DNA of 64,000 bases from Lineus longissimus. Its lineage: Eukaryota > Nemertea > Pilidiophora > Heteronemertea > Lineidae. Both the position numbers and the translations under genes were made by a program. Shown here one piece after another: positions 11,901-22,400 of the stretch. Position 1 is the first letter of the stretch, and every line of letters begins with the position of its first letter. The notes under the pieces are model-generated. The model ran no database searches and was not told the DNA's origin. It saw only the letters and a program-made list of their open reading frames with translations. The stretch lies in assembly GCF_910592395.1 (NCBI RefSeq), contig NC_088315.1:18211808-18275807 (forward strand). Direction: 5' to 3'.

Positions 11901-13857
11901 AGTCTATACACTGCACCTGGCCGGCCAATCGGACCAAATGATAGTACACCAGATACCGATGGGACGATCGCTCATCCAAACCATGGAAAAGATGGTTCAG
12001 CCTGAAATTGAAAATGAAACATTGACATTAGAGATACACAATGGAACCTCACTTAGTGGACACTCCTCTAATAAGGACAACATTTCTAATAAGGACAACC
12101 TCTCTATTAAGGACACTAGATTTGGTCCCAAATTGGTAATTTTCAATTTATTTCACCTCTCTAATCAGGACACCTCTCTATCAAGGACAACACTTGTCAG
12201 TCCCGAGGGTGTCCTTAATAGAGGGGCTCTACTGTAATTTACTGATAGTTAAATAATTTGGTCCAAAAATGAATCGTGGTCCGACGTTGCCTCTTGAGGG
12301 ACCCGAAGTTCACTCCACTGGACATTTCTATTTTAACAGCAACAAACAAACAAGTAGTGAGATTTCACTAAGTTGGTTGAGAAATTGTCAACCTTCCAGT
12401 GCACTGGTGCCAGTATCAACAGAAAGTAAGTTTGTAGATCTACTAGTGACTTGTGAGTTCATACAGACTATGCAGTGGTCAATGTAACTTCTTGAATATC
12501 AAGGCCACTGCCCAACCTTGGGCAAACGACAAAGCATGGAGGGGGAGTTCAAGAGTTTACAATGACAGCTGCATTATAATAAATTTATAAACACTTCACT
12601 ATTTTTCCGCACCCTTTGTGAAATTTTGAATGCAAAGATGGCAAACTTGAGCGACAAACCATCACTTCTCTCAAAATCGGCTGAGAAAGAAGACAACTCA
12701 TACTTACAATCGTATCCTAACAGTGGCCCTTTTGTCCCCAGGCGGCGCTTTCGCAACTTTTTCACAAAATGACACGACGACATTCTCACTTTTTTCTTGA
12801 GGCACAATCAGGATTAGCGAGATGATACTGTTGAAGACACACTCAAGGTGGTCTGGAATTGAAAAGCAGAAATTGAAATTCATCGGCTTTGAAACATGCG
12901 TGTCTGTGTGTAGAATTTTTGATGAGCCTCACAGCCTCGTGGACTGGCCACGAGTGAATTGGTATGAGCCAATAGGGGGCACTTCTAACTAGTACTCATG
13001 CATTGCATCACATGCACTACTGGGAATTGCCCAATCTGGAATCTGGAGTTACACCTTGTAACACTGCTGGCCACCACGCAATTAAAGGATCTGAAATCAA
13101 TCCCGGGCAGAACCAAAGATTGTTCTGGATAAAGTATGTTCTCATATATTTACCATTATCGGCGGACTCCTTCCAACAAATATTTGCCGCTTCTATGACG
13201 TGGAGAAGATCAGTCACCAAGCCTCGTTCTGAGTTCTCCTCCGATATTTCTGCGCCAAGGGATTTTAGAAAGCTTCTCAGCTCAAGAATCTGAAGGGAAA
13301 TACACAAAAATGTAACTTACAATATGTTGATAAAAGAGCCATCTAGATTTGAAGTAAACTTTCAATAATATTCTAAATGAAGACACTATAGGCCCCTAGT
13401 ATTAGTAATTGATAAACTAGGCCGGACAGGAACTTGGGTCTACTCTTGGAGGATGCGACACTGACACCGACGGCGACCGACAGGGCTCAGATAAAAAAAT
13501 CTAACACAATTTCCATTTGAAAAAAGTTGTACTTAGTTTTATAACTGCCCTTACTTGCAATAATATGTTCGACGAAGGCAAAAAAAGGCGAAAAATACGA
13601 ACTTGGCGTTTCAAAACTAAGCCCCCTGTACATTTACATATGCGCCCAGTACATTTTACACTACGGCTATCATCCATTTTGAGTTTTCAGAAAAATGCCG
13701 GTGGCACTTCAAAAGCGTCTACAGAGGAATCTACGAGAACCGTGTCCTTCATGTTTGATTTGTGGATTACGTGTACATAGGTGAACATATTCAACATCTT
13801 GTTTTTCTAAATTACCTGCTCAACTTCGCCTGCATCGATAAAAGCTGGAACACTCAT
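5983..13857 (-). CDS. EIF3M: Eukaryotic translation initiation factor 3 subunit M
   Basis: Ten exons join into an uninterrupted 386-codon frame: 13857-13816, 13289-13154, 12852-12708, 12001-11878, 11459-11365, 11087-11004, 10536-10437, 9960-9879, 9162-9019 and 6191-5983. Every junction is GT-AG and the phases match. The protein starts [14 protein letters not shown] and contains [29 protein letters not shown] and [11 protein letters not shown], all diagnostic of eIF3m. The last 170 residues or so hold the PCI domain, which packs with other eIF3 subunits in the 43S pre-initiation scaffold. Human eIF3m is 374 aa; the extra residues are mostly the C-terminal tail ending GKPPAY. Intron 9 is occupied by a minisatellite copied from the exon 9 donor region. 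Several other introns carry MITEs or SINE fragments. Confidence 0.96.
6500..9063 (-). repeat. 96-bp minisatellite made of exon 9 end plus splice donor of eIF3m
   Basis: About 26 head-to-tail units run from 6531 to 9063, where the last unit is the authentic exon 9/intron 9 boundary. On the gene's strand each 96-bp unit is 46 bp of exon 9 (GAGATGAAGTTGGCTCC...ATTGATG) followed by 50 bp of intron starting GTAAGTCTGTGAATGAG. Units differ by a few bases, and one near 8890 has a 6-bp insertion. A block of eight units (768 bp) is repeated: for example, the rare GAACGCCT variant at 6623 recurs at 7391, and the GCCACC variant at 7317 recurs at 8085. A more diverged unit with GTGAGT lies at about 6518, suggesting the oldest edge is distal to exon 9. 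Confidence 0.97.
9298..9473. mobile_element. Tigger/pogo-like MITE, TA target duplication
   Basis: The 176-bp element begins CAGTGGAACCTC and ends with the inverse GAGGTTCCACTG, flanked by TA on both sides (9296-9297 and 9474-9475). TA duplication and CAGT termini fit the Tc1/mariner-Tigger group. Related copies occur at 12039, 22670, 23137, 31094 and 46012. Confidence 0.85.
9540..9657. repeat. MITE-like hairpin, second copy of the 4706 family
   Basis: The termini GGCTAATACTTATAAA and the inverse of GGCTAATATTTATAAA enclose the shared core AGACTAGTAAATGCTTTTAC. The unit lies in eIF3m intron 8. Confidence 0.8.
10078..10200 (+). repeat. Degenerate tRNA-derived SINE fragment
   Basis: CCTTGTGGTTAAGCCGTCC resembles a tRNA A-box region. 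GAAAGTTAGAGCCCC at the right spacing resembles a decayed B-box. The fragment sits in eIF3m intron 7. Confidence 0.45.
10900..10965. repeat. Fragment of the CAGTGGAACCTC MITE family
   Basis: GAGGGTGTCTTGCTTAGAGA and GGTGTCCACTAAGAGAG match the inner arms of the element at 9298. Neither terminus is complete. Confidence 0.5.
11509..11792. mobile_element. hAT-like MITE in eIF3m intron 4
   Basis: The terminal inverted repeats CAGGGTTTCCGC and GCGGAAACCCTG bound a 284-bp non-coding unit that contains G runs at about 11717 and 11749. CAGGG ends suggest the hAT group. An 8-bp target duplication is only imperfect (GTAGGGTG versus AGGGTGGG), so the superfamily is tentative. Confidence 0.7.
12039..12234. 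mobile_element. Tigger/pogo-like MITE copy in eIF3m intron 3
   Basis: It starts CAATGGAACCTCACTTAG and ends GGGGCTCTACTG followed by TA. The interior repeats the GGACACCTCTCTATCAAGGA word shared by the 9298 family. Confidence 0.8.
13040..13135 (+). repeat. Decayed SINE fragment in eIF3m intron 2
   Basis: AACACTGCTGGCCACCACGC and a following AATCAATCCCGGGCAG match the head of the SINE at 1035-1366 in the opposite orientation, with many substitutions. Confidence 0.5.
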
Positions 13858-14265
13858 GTCGAAATTTTCGCAAACATGTGTACCTAAACGAAAGCGAGGC
13901 TGATAGTCGCGCTTCAATCGACATTCGAATCAACTAATATCGATCTTTCTTTTGAACTTTGAATAAATGCCTTTTTTCCACATGAAATAAAAAATATTTT
14001 TTAAAGATGCATATGTCAATATTCAATTTATCTATCTCAATCTACTAGACAATTTCGAACATCAGTTGTCATTGTTCAGGCGACTTTAATCGTAAAAAGA
14101 AGTCTGTATCAGAAAAGCTAGTATAAGGACTAGGCCTACCGATATGAAAATACGTCATCAGTCATCAGTCACCAGCTGGTCACAAGCTGGTCATGTTTTC
14201 AAATTCAAATTCAAATTCAAAATAAGTTTATTTACCGTAAATCATGTAATGATACATAATGAATA
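13858..14265. other. eIF3m upstream flank
   Basis: This is the 5' flank of the eIF3m start codon. The bases just upstream of the ATG on the minus strand presumably form its 5' UTR and promoter. I see no TATA box that I would defend. It ends in a (TTCAAA)n-like stretch near 14200. Confidence 0.3.
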
Positions 14266-14505
14266 GGCGGGTCCATAGAGGACATGCGTTTATTTTCAAT
14301 ATAATAGAAAAATCTTCTTTTTACAATGCGTTTTTTTCTCTCGAATTACAACCGCCGTCGGATTTATTTCTCACCGCCGAAAAAATAATTTCCACCGCCG
14401 GGTAAAAAATAATAATTCCCACCACCGCGGTGGAAATTAATATGAGGAAGGCTCAGGCCTTGATAGGGAGCTCTTCGTTAATAGGGCTGGTGAGCGAGAA
14501 GACTC

Positions 14506-14735
14506 GGGTGGTGGTGGTGGGGGTGGTGGTGGTGGTGGTGGGGGGGGGGGGGGGCGGGGGGGGATATAGTTAGGATGATGCCATCATGGCAGTTGACCGA
14601 AGAAGCAGTTGGCTAGCACACAATGTCAATGACCGAAGAAGCAGTTGGCTAGCACACAATGTCAATGATGGCGAGTAGTTGGTGGTTGGGAGAGGGGGTA
14701 TATAGTTAGGATGATGCCATCATGGCAGTTGAACC
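14506..14735. repeat. GGT/G-run microsatellite and 36-bp tandem duplication
   Basis: A (GGT)n tract passes into an uninterrupted G run (14506-14563). A 36-bp unit (begins CCGAAGAAGCAGTTGGC) is then present twice in tandem, bracketed by two direct copies of TATAGTTAGGATGATGCCAT at about 14564 and 14700. Confidence 0.85.
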
Positions 14736-15184
14736 AATAGACGCTGTCGCAGTATAGAAAATAGGTGGGGAGAATGTGGGAAACTAAACACAACAGGAGA
14801 AGGATAGGTATTTTTGCCCGGAGATAAGCATAATGATCCCAAGACCCAAGTGTACGATTTGAATTCAAAAAGACCTTAGCCGACCCCCTGAATAGTTTGA
14901 GGTCTCACTAGCCAGTGGTGATCAGGTGTTAAGGTTGTCTCATGCATTGTGCTACATCCGTCTATGCATGACTGTATGTCTAGACGATGTTGAAACTTGG
15001 TCAGATGTATTCTACAAGAGACAAGCTATTCAGAAATGTATAGGTTTGTGTGAGAGTAAGGTACTGCCAAGTCTACAGCCGCTGGAACAGGGGTATGCAT
15101 GAAATGACATCGCGTCATTTTTGGAGGCAGGTAGGCCTGGCCTCCGCACCGGCTAGTGACACCTGATGTCAGCGCGCGTTTGAG

Positions 15185-15575
15185 TTAGTGCGCATGCGCT
15201 TTCTGAAAATAGAAATGGCTTGTGTTGTGGAGGAGTGGTTTGAGGTTTCAAGGTAGGATTTTGTCATGGAAACGGAGAAATAGACATTGAGACCAATGTA
15301 CTTTCAAGATTATTGCATCATAAATGGAACCAGACCGTCGACATCTTGCCACACCCCATGATATTGACGAAATCGTCGTCGAAACGGGCAGCCCCGGACC
15401 GATCATGTTGGTGCGCATGCGTACTACGGAAAATGTAGCAGACGGAAAATCTTTTGCGGAATTTTGCCAGTTCAAAGCACGATTTCTTCGCGGAAAGAGA
15501 AAAATAATCTCTGGCAGCGATGCAGATTGTTGTTTAATGCATTTCGATTCGCCCCAGGGTATCGTCACACTTTGA
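15185..15575 (+). other. Possible promoter plus first-exon-like stretch inside the TIR element
   Basis: TGCGCATGCGC at 15189-15199 is a perfect NRF1-type palindrome. It is followed at 15215 by ATG and 38 bases reading MACVVEEWFEVS, then AG and GTAGGA (a weak donor at 15253). A separate 83-codon frame starts at 15324 (MEPDRRHLATPHDIDEIVV) without recognisable homology, and a second GCGCATGCG lies near 15411. This could be a promoter carried by the element, an unrelated short gene or chance. Confidence 0.2.
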
Positions 15576-15849
15576 TTCGGCCCTGTTTTGACGAAATCTT
15601 CAACCGAACAGCGGCTTCTCTGCGTAAACATCGTAGCGTCCCGCTGAATTGTTTGGAAAAAGAAAATCTCTCCCCAGGTAAATTGCTGTGCATTAGCGAA
15701 TACGATTCACGTGCAAAAATGTCACCTGGGTGCAGAGGTTTTCTGGTTCCGGTCAACCGGGTCAAGGTTTTTTCGTTGACGGTATACACACACACATTCG
15801 ACCCTTAACCATAAAGCTCGCTCAAGAGCTCCCTAATATGTAAAGTCAA

Positions 15850-16190
15850 GGACTTAGTGAGCCCCCCTTTAGGTCGGGGGAGCTCCCCCGAACCCCCCTA
15901 CGAGCATATGTTAAGTGCAAGCTCTAACAACTACAGCTGTTACAATGGGGGGGACACCCCCAAACCCCCCTCCGTCGACATAGGTTTTTACCAGTGTGTT
16001 GGGGGGAAGCTCCCCCAAACCCCCCCCCCCGGTGGACAGTCAACTAGCCCTTCTGTGTCATACTGCTGGGGGGGGGGGCGATGGATGTCATGATATTATC
16101 CAGTGCAATGGGGAGCCCCCCAACCCCCCCCCCCCCCCCGGTGAACAGTCAACTAGCCCTTCCAATTCCATGTCATTTACCGCTGGGGGG
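15850..16190. repeat. Serial G-run/C-run hairpins
   Basis: Four similar blocks each contain a run of G, a short loop and a run of C followed by AACCCCCC (near 15868, 15945, 16000 and 16110). The words AGTCAACTAGCCCTTC occur twice, at about 16038 and 16146, showing duplication of one unit. The same GGGG...CCCCGAACC motif recurs at 16320, 17428 and 17988. Confidence 0.8.
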
Positions 16191-16438
16191 GGGATGGATG
16201 TCATCTGTACTGCGCGAGTTTTGATTGAATTCCGCAAATAAACAGCACTTTTGTACAGGATTTAAGCTGTTAAGGCGGACATGCAAATGAAATTCTTTGA
16301 TCTGTCCTGAAGTATGTGTCGGGGGAATAAATCCCCTCCGAACCCCCCTAAAATTGTTGGGATTATTAGGCCACGGCCGAGGTGGAAATGGTTCCGCTGG
16401 TGTATATATTGAAGAAAAAAAAGTCAATAACAATAATT

Positions 16439-18230
16439 TTTTCTCGCTAATTTGCACCCGCAGTGGGCAGTCAAGTGCATGTTAGATGGCACGAAAAGCG
16501 TATTTGCATTATTTGGATCATATTGTATTGTTGATTTAGTGTGATTTTCGAGAAAACACTGAAGAAACACGTCTTGGCAACAGTTACCAGGCGAGCGCGC
16601 GCGTGTGTGGAATAAACTAATTGTCACGTGACCTCTACAAAATTGAAATAAAACGTCGGCATTTTCATCATCATCATCATCATCATTAATTTTCAGCTGT
16701 TTAACCAAAAGTTGATTTTTAGCCGTTGCTTTCCTATCTTACGTATATTCGTGCGTGCGGGCGCCATAATCTATTTAAAATATTTTTTTGTATTATTATT
16801 TTTTTACTGTGCGTTTGCCAAAAGTCTCATACATTACTGTATATCAATACGAAGTTCATTTTTTAACGACTTACTATGTACACACCAAAGTTCTAACCGA
16901 ACATCCCCTCTTCGTTTCTATTTCTCCAATGTTTGTCTAGGCGGGACTTGAACGCCTCCAAAGAGCAAGCACCCACAACGTTTTCTGGTAGGCTATTCCA
17001 GTCAGCCGCCACCCTCACAAAGAATGAGTACTTTCTTAGATTTGTATTGGCCCTTGTTCTTACTAGCCTCCTTGAGTGGCCTCTAGTCTGGTGGTGGCGA
17101 TCAGCCTGGCACACATAACCCTCTAGTAATGGGGATTGTTTTTCAAAAAGGTTGTAAAGCACTATTAAGTCCCCCCTCCTCCTACGATGCGCAAGACTAA
17201 ATAGGTCTAGCTCGAGCAACCTCTCCTTATATGTTTTTCCAGACCGACCCATGATCATTTTTGTGAAACGTCTGGACCTTCTCCAGATTGTTGATATCCT
17301 TTACTTTATAGGGATTCCATACTGGTGATGCATACTCTATATTTTTGTGAGTAATGCGTGATTTAGACGTCAGTTTTTCTAATTAGAATATAAATAAATG
17401 TTTCCTGATTTTTTTAGGCATGTGTCGGGGGGAAAGGCCCCCCGAACCTCCCTAAAATTGAAATTAATTCTTGAAAATTGAAAATCGGCCAATGGGCGCG
17501 CGACCCACCGACCCACTGGAGTGACGCACAGACACATGAAACTACCCCGCATATTTATCAGCGCCATTTTTTGACCAAAAATTTTTGTTTCAAGCTATAC
17601 ATTGAATTTCTAATGGAAATACACTAATTCCTTCACGCATGTATCTTAAGAGCCCCCCTAAGAAGGGGGGCTTAACAATAATTTCTTCTCGCTAATTTGC
17701 ACGCGCAGTGGGCAGTCAAGTGCATGTTAGATGGCACGAAAAGCGTATTTGCATTATTTGGATCATATTGTATTGTTGATTTAGTGTGATTTCGAGAAAA
17801 CACTGAAGAAACATGTCTTGGCAACAGTTACCAGGCGAGCGCGCGCGTGTGGAATAAACTATATGTCACGTGACCTCGGCAAAATTGAAATAAAACGTCG
17901 GCATTTTTGTGAGTAATGCGTGATTTAGGCGGCAGTTTTTCTAATTAGAATAAAAATAAATGTTTCCTGATTTTTTCAGGTATGTGTCGGGGGGAAAGGC
18001 CCCCCGAACCCCCCTAAAATTGAAATTAATTCTTGAAAATTGAAAATCAGCCAATGGGCGCGCGACCCACCGACCCACTGGAGTGACGCACAGACACATA
18101 AAAACTACCCCGCAGATTTTTTGACCAAACATTTTTGTTTCAAGCTCTACATTGAATTTCTAATGGAAATGCACTAATTCTTTCACGCATGTATCTTAAG
18201 AGCCCCCCTAAGAAGGGGGGCTTAATATCC
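16439..18230. repeat. Tandem duplication (about 560 bp) within the TIR element
   Basis: Segment A (16439-16665) is repeated at 17681-17905 and segment B (17341-17667) at 17904-18230, each over 90% alike by eye. In the right copy A and B are contiguous. In the left copy they are separated by the LINE at 16666-17340. Both B copies contain GGGGGGAAAGGCCCCCCGAAC and a strongly conserved CACCGACCCACTGGAGTGAC. Confidence 0.85.
16666..17340 (-). pseudogene. 5'-truncated LINE reverse transcriptase remnant (L2/CR1/jockey type)
   Basis: On the minus strand the region reads the C-terminal end of a non-LTR reverse transcriptase. It includes KERLLELDLFSLAHRRRRGD and RVAADWNSLPENVVGACSLE, ending near 16893; one frameshift lies near 17258 upstream of it. 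Its 3' end carries a (CAT)n/(ATG)n tail at 16666-16687. ATTTT flanks both ends (16661-16665 and 17341-17345), and the uninterrupted duplicate at 17905 shows the empty site. The copy is dead. Confidence 0.85.
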
Positions 18231-18360
18231 ACCGCGGTGGAAATTAATATCCACCGCGGTGGAAATAATATCCACCCGGTGTCAATAACGAATTAGCTCC
18301 CGCGGTGGATATTATTTCCACCGCGGTCGATATTAATTTCCACCGCGGTCGATATTAATT
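18222..18360. repeat. CCACCGCGGTGG palindrome cluster
   Basis: At least five near-copies of the 12-bp palindrome CCACCGCGGTGG, spaced by TATTAATTT-like words, sit immediately inside the right terminal inverted repeat. One copy lies at the corresponding place inside the left arm (about 14429). Confidence 0.85.
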
Positions 18361-18699
18361 TTTTCGGCGGTGAGAAATAAATCCGCGGCGGTTGTAATTC
18401 GAGAGAAAAAAAACGCATTGTAAAAAGAAAATTTTTCTATTATATTGAAAATAAACGCATGTCCTCTATGGGCCACCGTAGAAGTCAAATAAACTTGTGC
18501 AGGTGCGAAAACTACACTATTGTGCAGACAAACACATGAAGTAGAACATAATGCAAAATGGATACTTTAAAAAAATTTTTTTTAATAAATATTAAAATTT
18601 TAAAACCTAAAATTCATGCGTGGCCTTATATTCATGCGTGGCCTTATATTTATGCGTGGCCTTATACGATATGACTAGTCAAGTGACATAGTGATAACA

Positions 18700-18834
18700 A
18701 AGGTGAACACGTATTCAATGGGTTCACCATTCAATGCTCTGTAGACTGTATCATATATATGTTGGTTATTGCAGAAGGAATTGCACATTAATAAATACTA
18801 GGCCTACTATACCAGACGTGAATACTGGGACAAG
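18700..18834 (+). other. Candidate 5' non-coding exon of GULO
   Basis: GGGACAAG followed by GTAAGG gives a good donor at 18835. The next acceptor is the one directly before the GULO ATG, leaving an intron of about 150 bp. The in-frame codons before the junction meet a stop without an ATG, so the start at 18984 is not displaced. The 5' limit of this exon is unknown. Confidence 0.35.
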
Positions 18835-18983
18835 GTAAGGTAAAGACAGGTTGTTGATACCATATGGGCAACGAGTTTACAAACCCTGTTCACTACCCAA
18901 AAAAGGTCATCGGTTGACTAAAGAAGTGCCACTGTTCAACAGATTTAAATATTAAGTTTTTCACTAGTCTATTTTCTTTTTAG

Positions 18984-19458
18984 ATGAAGGGCGAGAAAGG
19001 ATTTGTATTCAAGAACTGGGCACAGACATATTCGTGTATGCCCGAGTTGTTGTTTAGGCCAGAAACCGACGAAGATATCAGAGAGGTAAGCAAATAAAAC
19101 CCACAGCCTTTTTAAAATCCCCCAAATCTACAATTTCCTCTGGCAACAGGAGTCCACTTCAACATAAAGCAAAAATATACAGGTTATCCTTGCCTAACGT
19201 CTTCTATACCTTCTTGTAGAACTGAAGATGTACCATACATTTAATTAGGTCCACAAAGGGATATCATCAGGAGTGGGTGTGAATACTTGAATATTTGTAG
19301 TAAACTCCGCCCTCTAGGCCTAGTCTTGCTCGGTCACGTATGATTATTCAAGAACCACTATTATGTACCCCATCAGGCCTCGTTGCAATGTCACCCAAAT
19401 ACATTATAGGCAAGGATAACCTGTATATGCTCACCTTTATTAGCTCACCTGTCGTCGT

Positions 19459-19490
<32 letters not shown>

Positions 19491-22400
19491 CGTCGTTAAC
19501 TTTTGACAAAATCGTGGCACGTTTCTTAACCGCTTGACCCAGAAAGTTCATACTTGGTGTGTGGGTACCCCTAGGCAAGACCTTCCTTCAGAATGAAAAT
19601 CAGCGCAATTTGACTGCTGGTCTGCCATATAGGGGGTGCTCTTTGAAAACCTATTTTTGTCATTTTGAAGCTTATGGTTAAAGCTAGAGCGATGAAAATT
19701 TTATGGTGGGTGTATCTAACAAAGGTACATCACATATCACACGGGTTTTTGATTTGACCTTCATTTCAAGGTCACAGAGGTCGAACTCTAAAATTTCTTT
19801 GATCATGGCACGTTTTTTTACTATTGGTCATAGACTCTCTAAATTTGATATGTAGACACCTATTGGACATCTCTACATGTTGACACAGATTTAGGTCAGT
19901 GTGACCTACTATTCAGGTATAAGTAGGTCAAGGTTAAAAAAGCCCATTTTCTTTATTCCAGCAGATTGAAGTTTGAAATGAAGTTTTAGAGGTTGGCCTG
20001 ATATAGAGGTTTCGATATTAAATAGATTAATTTCGTTCCATATCACTAGGTGGCGATATTGTGCAAAAATGTCAGTTGGCACATTGCCAGCAGTTTTGAA
20101 TTTCGCGGTTCGAGGGAATCCGTCGGGGTATCCCAGATGCGCAGTAATGTACTGCGCCACTAGATCTGCATACTACAAGTATGGAAGACAGCCATTTTAT
20201 GAATTTGAAGCGAGACGAAGAAGGAATTAAATCACCTTAAATCAATGCTAAAACTTAATCATCCGCTCTTCGGATGAGGTCGTATGTGTTGATTACATTC
20301 TTGTGATTGGTTTGAGATTATTAGTTTGTCCTCATTGCCGGTCGTTTTAGAAAATTTTGACTGTGATTGGAAGGTAAAATGAGAAACTTGTCACACTGTT
20401 CTTCGGCTTGGAATGGGGATAGTCAATGCGAGATTAGCGTCAAGCCGGGACCTTTCGTTACAATGTGGGCTTTTAAACACAAGTTAATGGTTTATAATCA
20501 CCCAGACGCTACTCATTAGGTAAACCTCTACTAAAAACACTTGCTTTAATTTTTGTAAACATGTCACGAGTGCTTAAAAAGAACCATTTTTGTGATCGTT
20601 TTTCGTCGCTGTAGAAATGTACACAGTCAGAGTCAGTCAGTGTGTCAACACAACAACGGTGTTAGTATACACATGAATCCATGATACACGGAGACACGAA
20701 TGTAAACATTTGCCTGTTGGGTCGGAAGGAGTTCACCGTTACCGATCACTGCCCCAAGAAAGGTCATCTGAGCTGGTTGACTTAAGTAGATGATGATAAT
20801 GATGAAAGTGTAGCGCAGCTGTCATCAGTGCTTTTATAGTTAGGCCTAGGCTAGTATAGTCGGATTCATAAGTAAATGTCATTGACTGCCCTTTTGGGTC
20901 GCTGTGCAAAAACTATTGGGCCGATTTCTTCAAAGTTTGGTTTTTCTTGAATCTAATTTCGGGACCCAACACAATTTCCAGGTTAGAGATTTGCAAATTA
21001 TAAAGAAAAAAATTGTCAACTTTGGAGCCCTTTGGCCATTTTGGGGGAATCTGGAGGGCCCTTTTTTTTATGGATAGTTCTAAATGAAACTTGGCAGCTT
21101 TAAAGATACACACGAAAAAAATTTACCTGAAGATTTCAGCAAAATGCATCCAGAAATAAGCAGTACAGAGGAGAAAATGTCAAAATCAATACACTACGTC
21201 AATGTACACCAATACATACCAAAAAAATTATTTCGTAACCATGGTTACTGAAATATGAAAATCCTCTTGGGTCCCGAAATTAGATTCAGGAAAAAACAAA
21301 CTTTGAAGAAATCGGCCCAGTAGTTTTTGCGCAGCGGCCCAAAAGGGCAGTGACATTTACTTATGAATCCGACTATAGGGCTGTCTTGTAACTATGTTAT
21401 TGTCTCAAAAATGAATACAAACTGCTACCTAGTTACTCAGTACATCATATTCTATACTGTGCATTCCTTGCTTCAATTGTTCTTGTATCATATTTTTCAA
21501 CATTTCTCTCTAATCGCAAGCCGAGGATAAATACTCCTTTCAAGATAGCGTATTCACACAAAATTCCACAGGTACATCCCATTCATTTGAAATTTCGGCC
21601 AATGACAGCAGGTTTTACAAAATGTAAATGCGCTGTTAATTTTCAATAGTCACTGAATAGCTAAGACACATGTAAACCCGTCTTCATTGGCCAGAAAACA
21701 TCTCTCAGCTTCTCCCACAAATAACGATTCACTTATTCCAACGTCAGTAACATGTGCACGCGGAAAACAATACGACTAACTCCACTTTTTCAAGACAAAC
21801 CACACCATCCCACAACTATTGCTTGATTAACCCCTAACAATGACAAGTTCTTCCTCATACTCTCCCTTCATATCGACAGGTGAGCACAATGGCCCTGGCC
21901 ATTTCATATTTTTACCTAAAGGTAATTTAAACTGATCAATTTTAAAAAGATTTATTTCTTGCCTTTTTTCTCTTCATTTTCCTTATTATTGCCTTTTTCG
22001 ATATTAAAAAAAAGATCTTCAATGGTTTCTGTTTATTGCCTTTTTCTCCAGATTTTGCCTTATTGCCTTTTCACTTCTAGAACTTACAATTGCCTTTTTC
22101 TCCAGATTTTTCCTTATTGCCTTTTCACTTCTAGTTATAATTGCCTTTTCTCCAGATTTTGCCTTATTGCCTTTTCAGTTCTAGAACTTATAATTGCCTT
22201 TTTTCTCCAGATATTGCCTTATTGCCTTTTCAGTTCTAGTTATAATTGCCTTTTCTCCAGATTTTGCCTTATTGCCTTTTCAGTTCTAGAACTTATAATT
22301 GCCTTTTTTCTCCAGATATTGCCTTATTGCCTTTTCAGTTCTAGAACTTATAATTGCCTTTTTTCTCCAGATATTGCCTTATTGCCTTTTCAGTTCTAGA

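Larger units (their letters stand above)
14266..18478. mobile_element. 4.2-kb element with ~125-bp terminal inverted repeats
   Basis: The left arm (about 14272-14400, beginning CCATAGAGGACATGCG) is matched in inverse by the right arm (18350-18474) over about 125 bp with only a few differences. Each outer edge is next to TA (14264-14265 and 18479-18480), a possible target duplication. The interior holds copies of CCACCGCGGTGG palindromes, G-run hairpins, a direct duplication of about 560 bp (16439-17680 versus 17681-18230) and a nested LINE. No transposase is recognisable, so it is non-autonomous or decayed. It occupies most of the interval between the divergent eIF3m and GULO genes. Confidence 0.75.

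Noticed and set aside
19348-19578. Arg-rich ORF (and similar Asp-rich ORFs near 32760 and 55800)
   Set aside because: These translate CGT/CAT triplet microsatellites.
21959-22399. 146-codon ORF rich in Phe/Leu/Cys
   Set aside because: It is a translation of the pyrimidine-rich tandem array before GULO exon 2, not a membrane protein gene.
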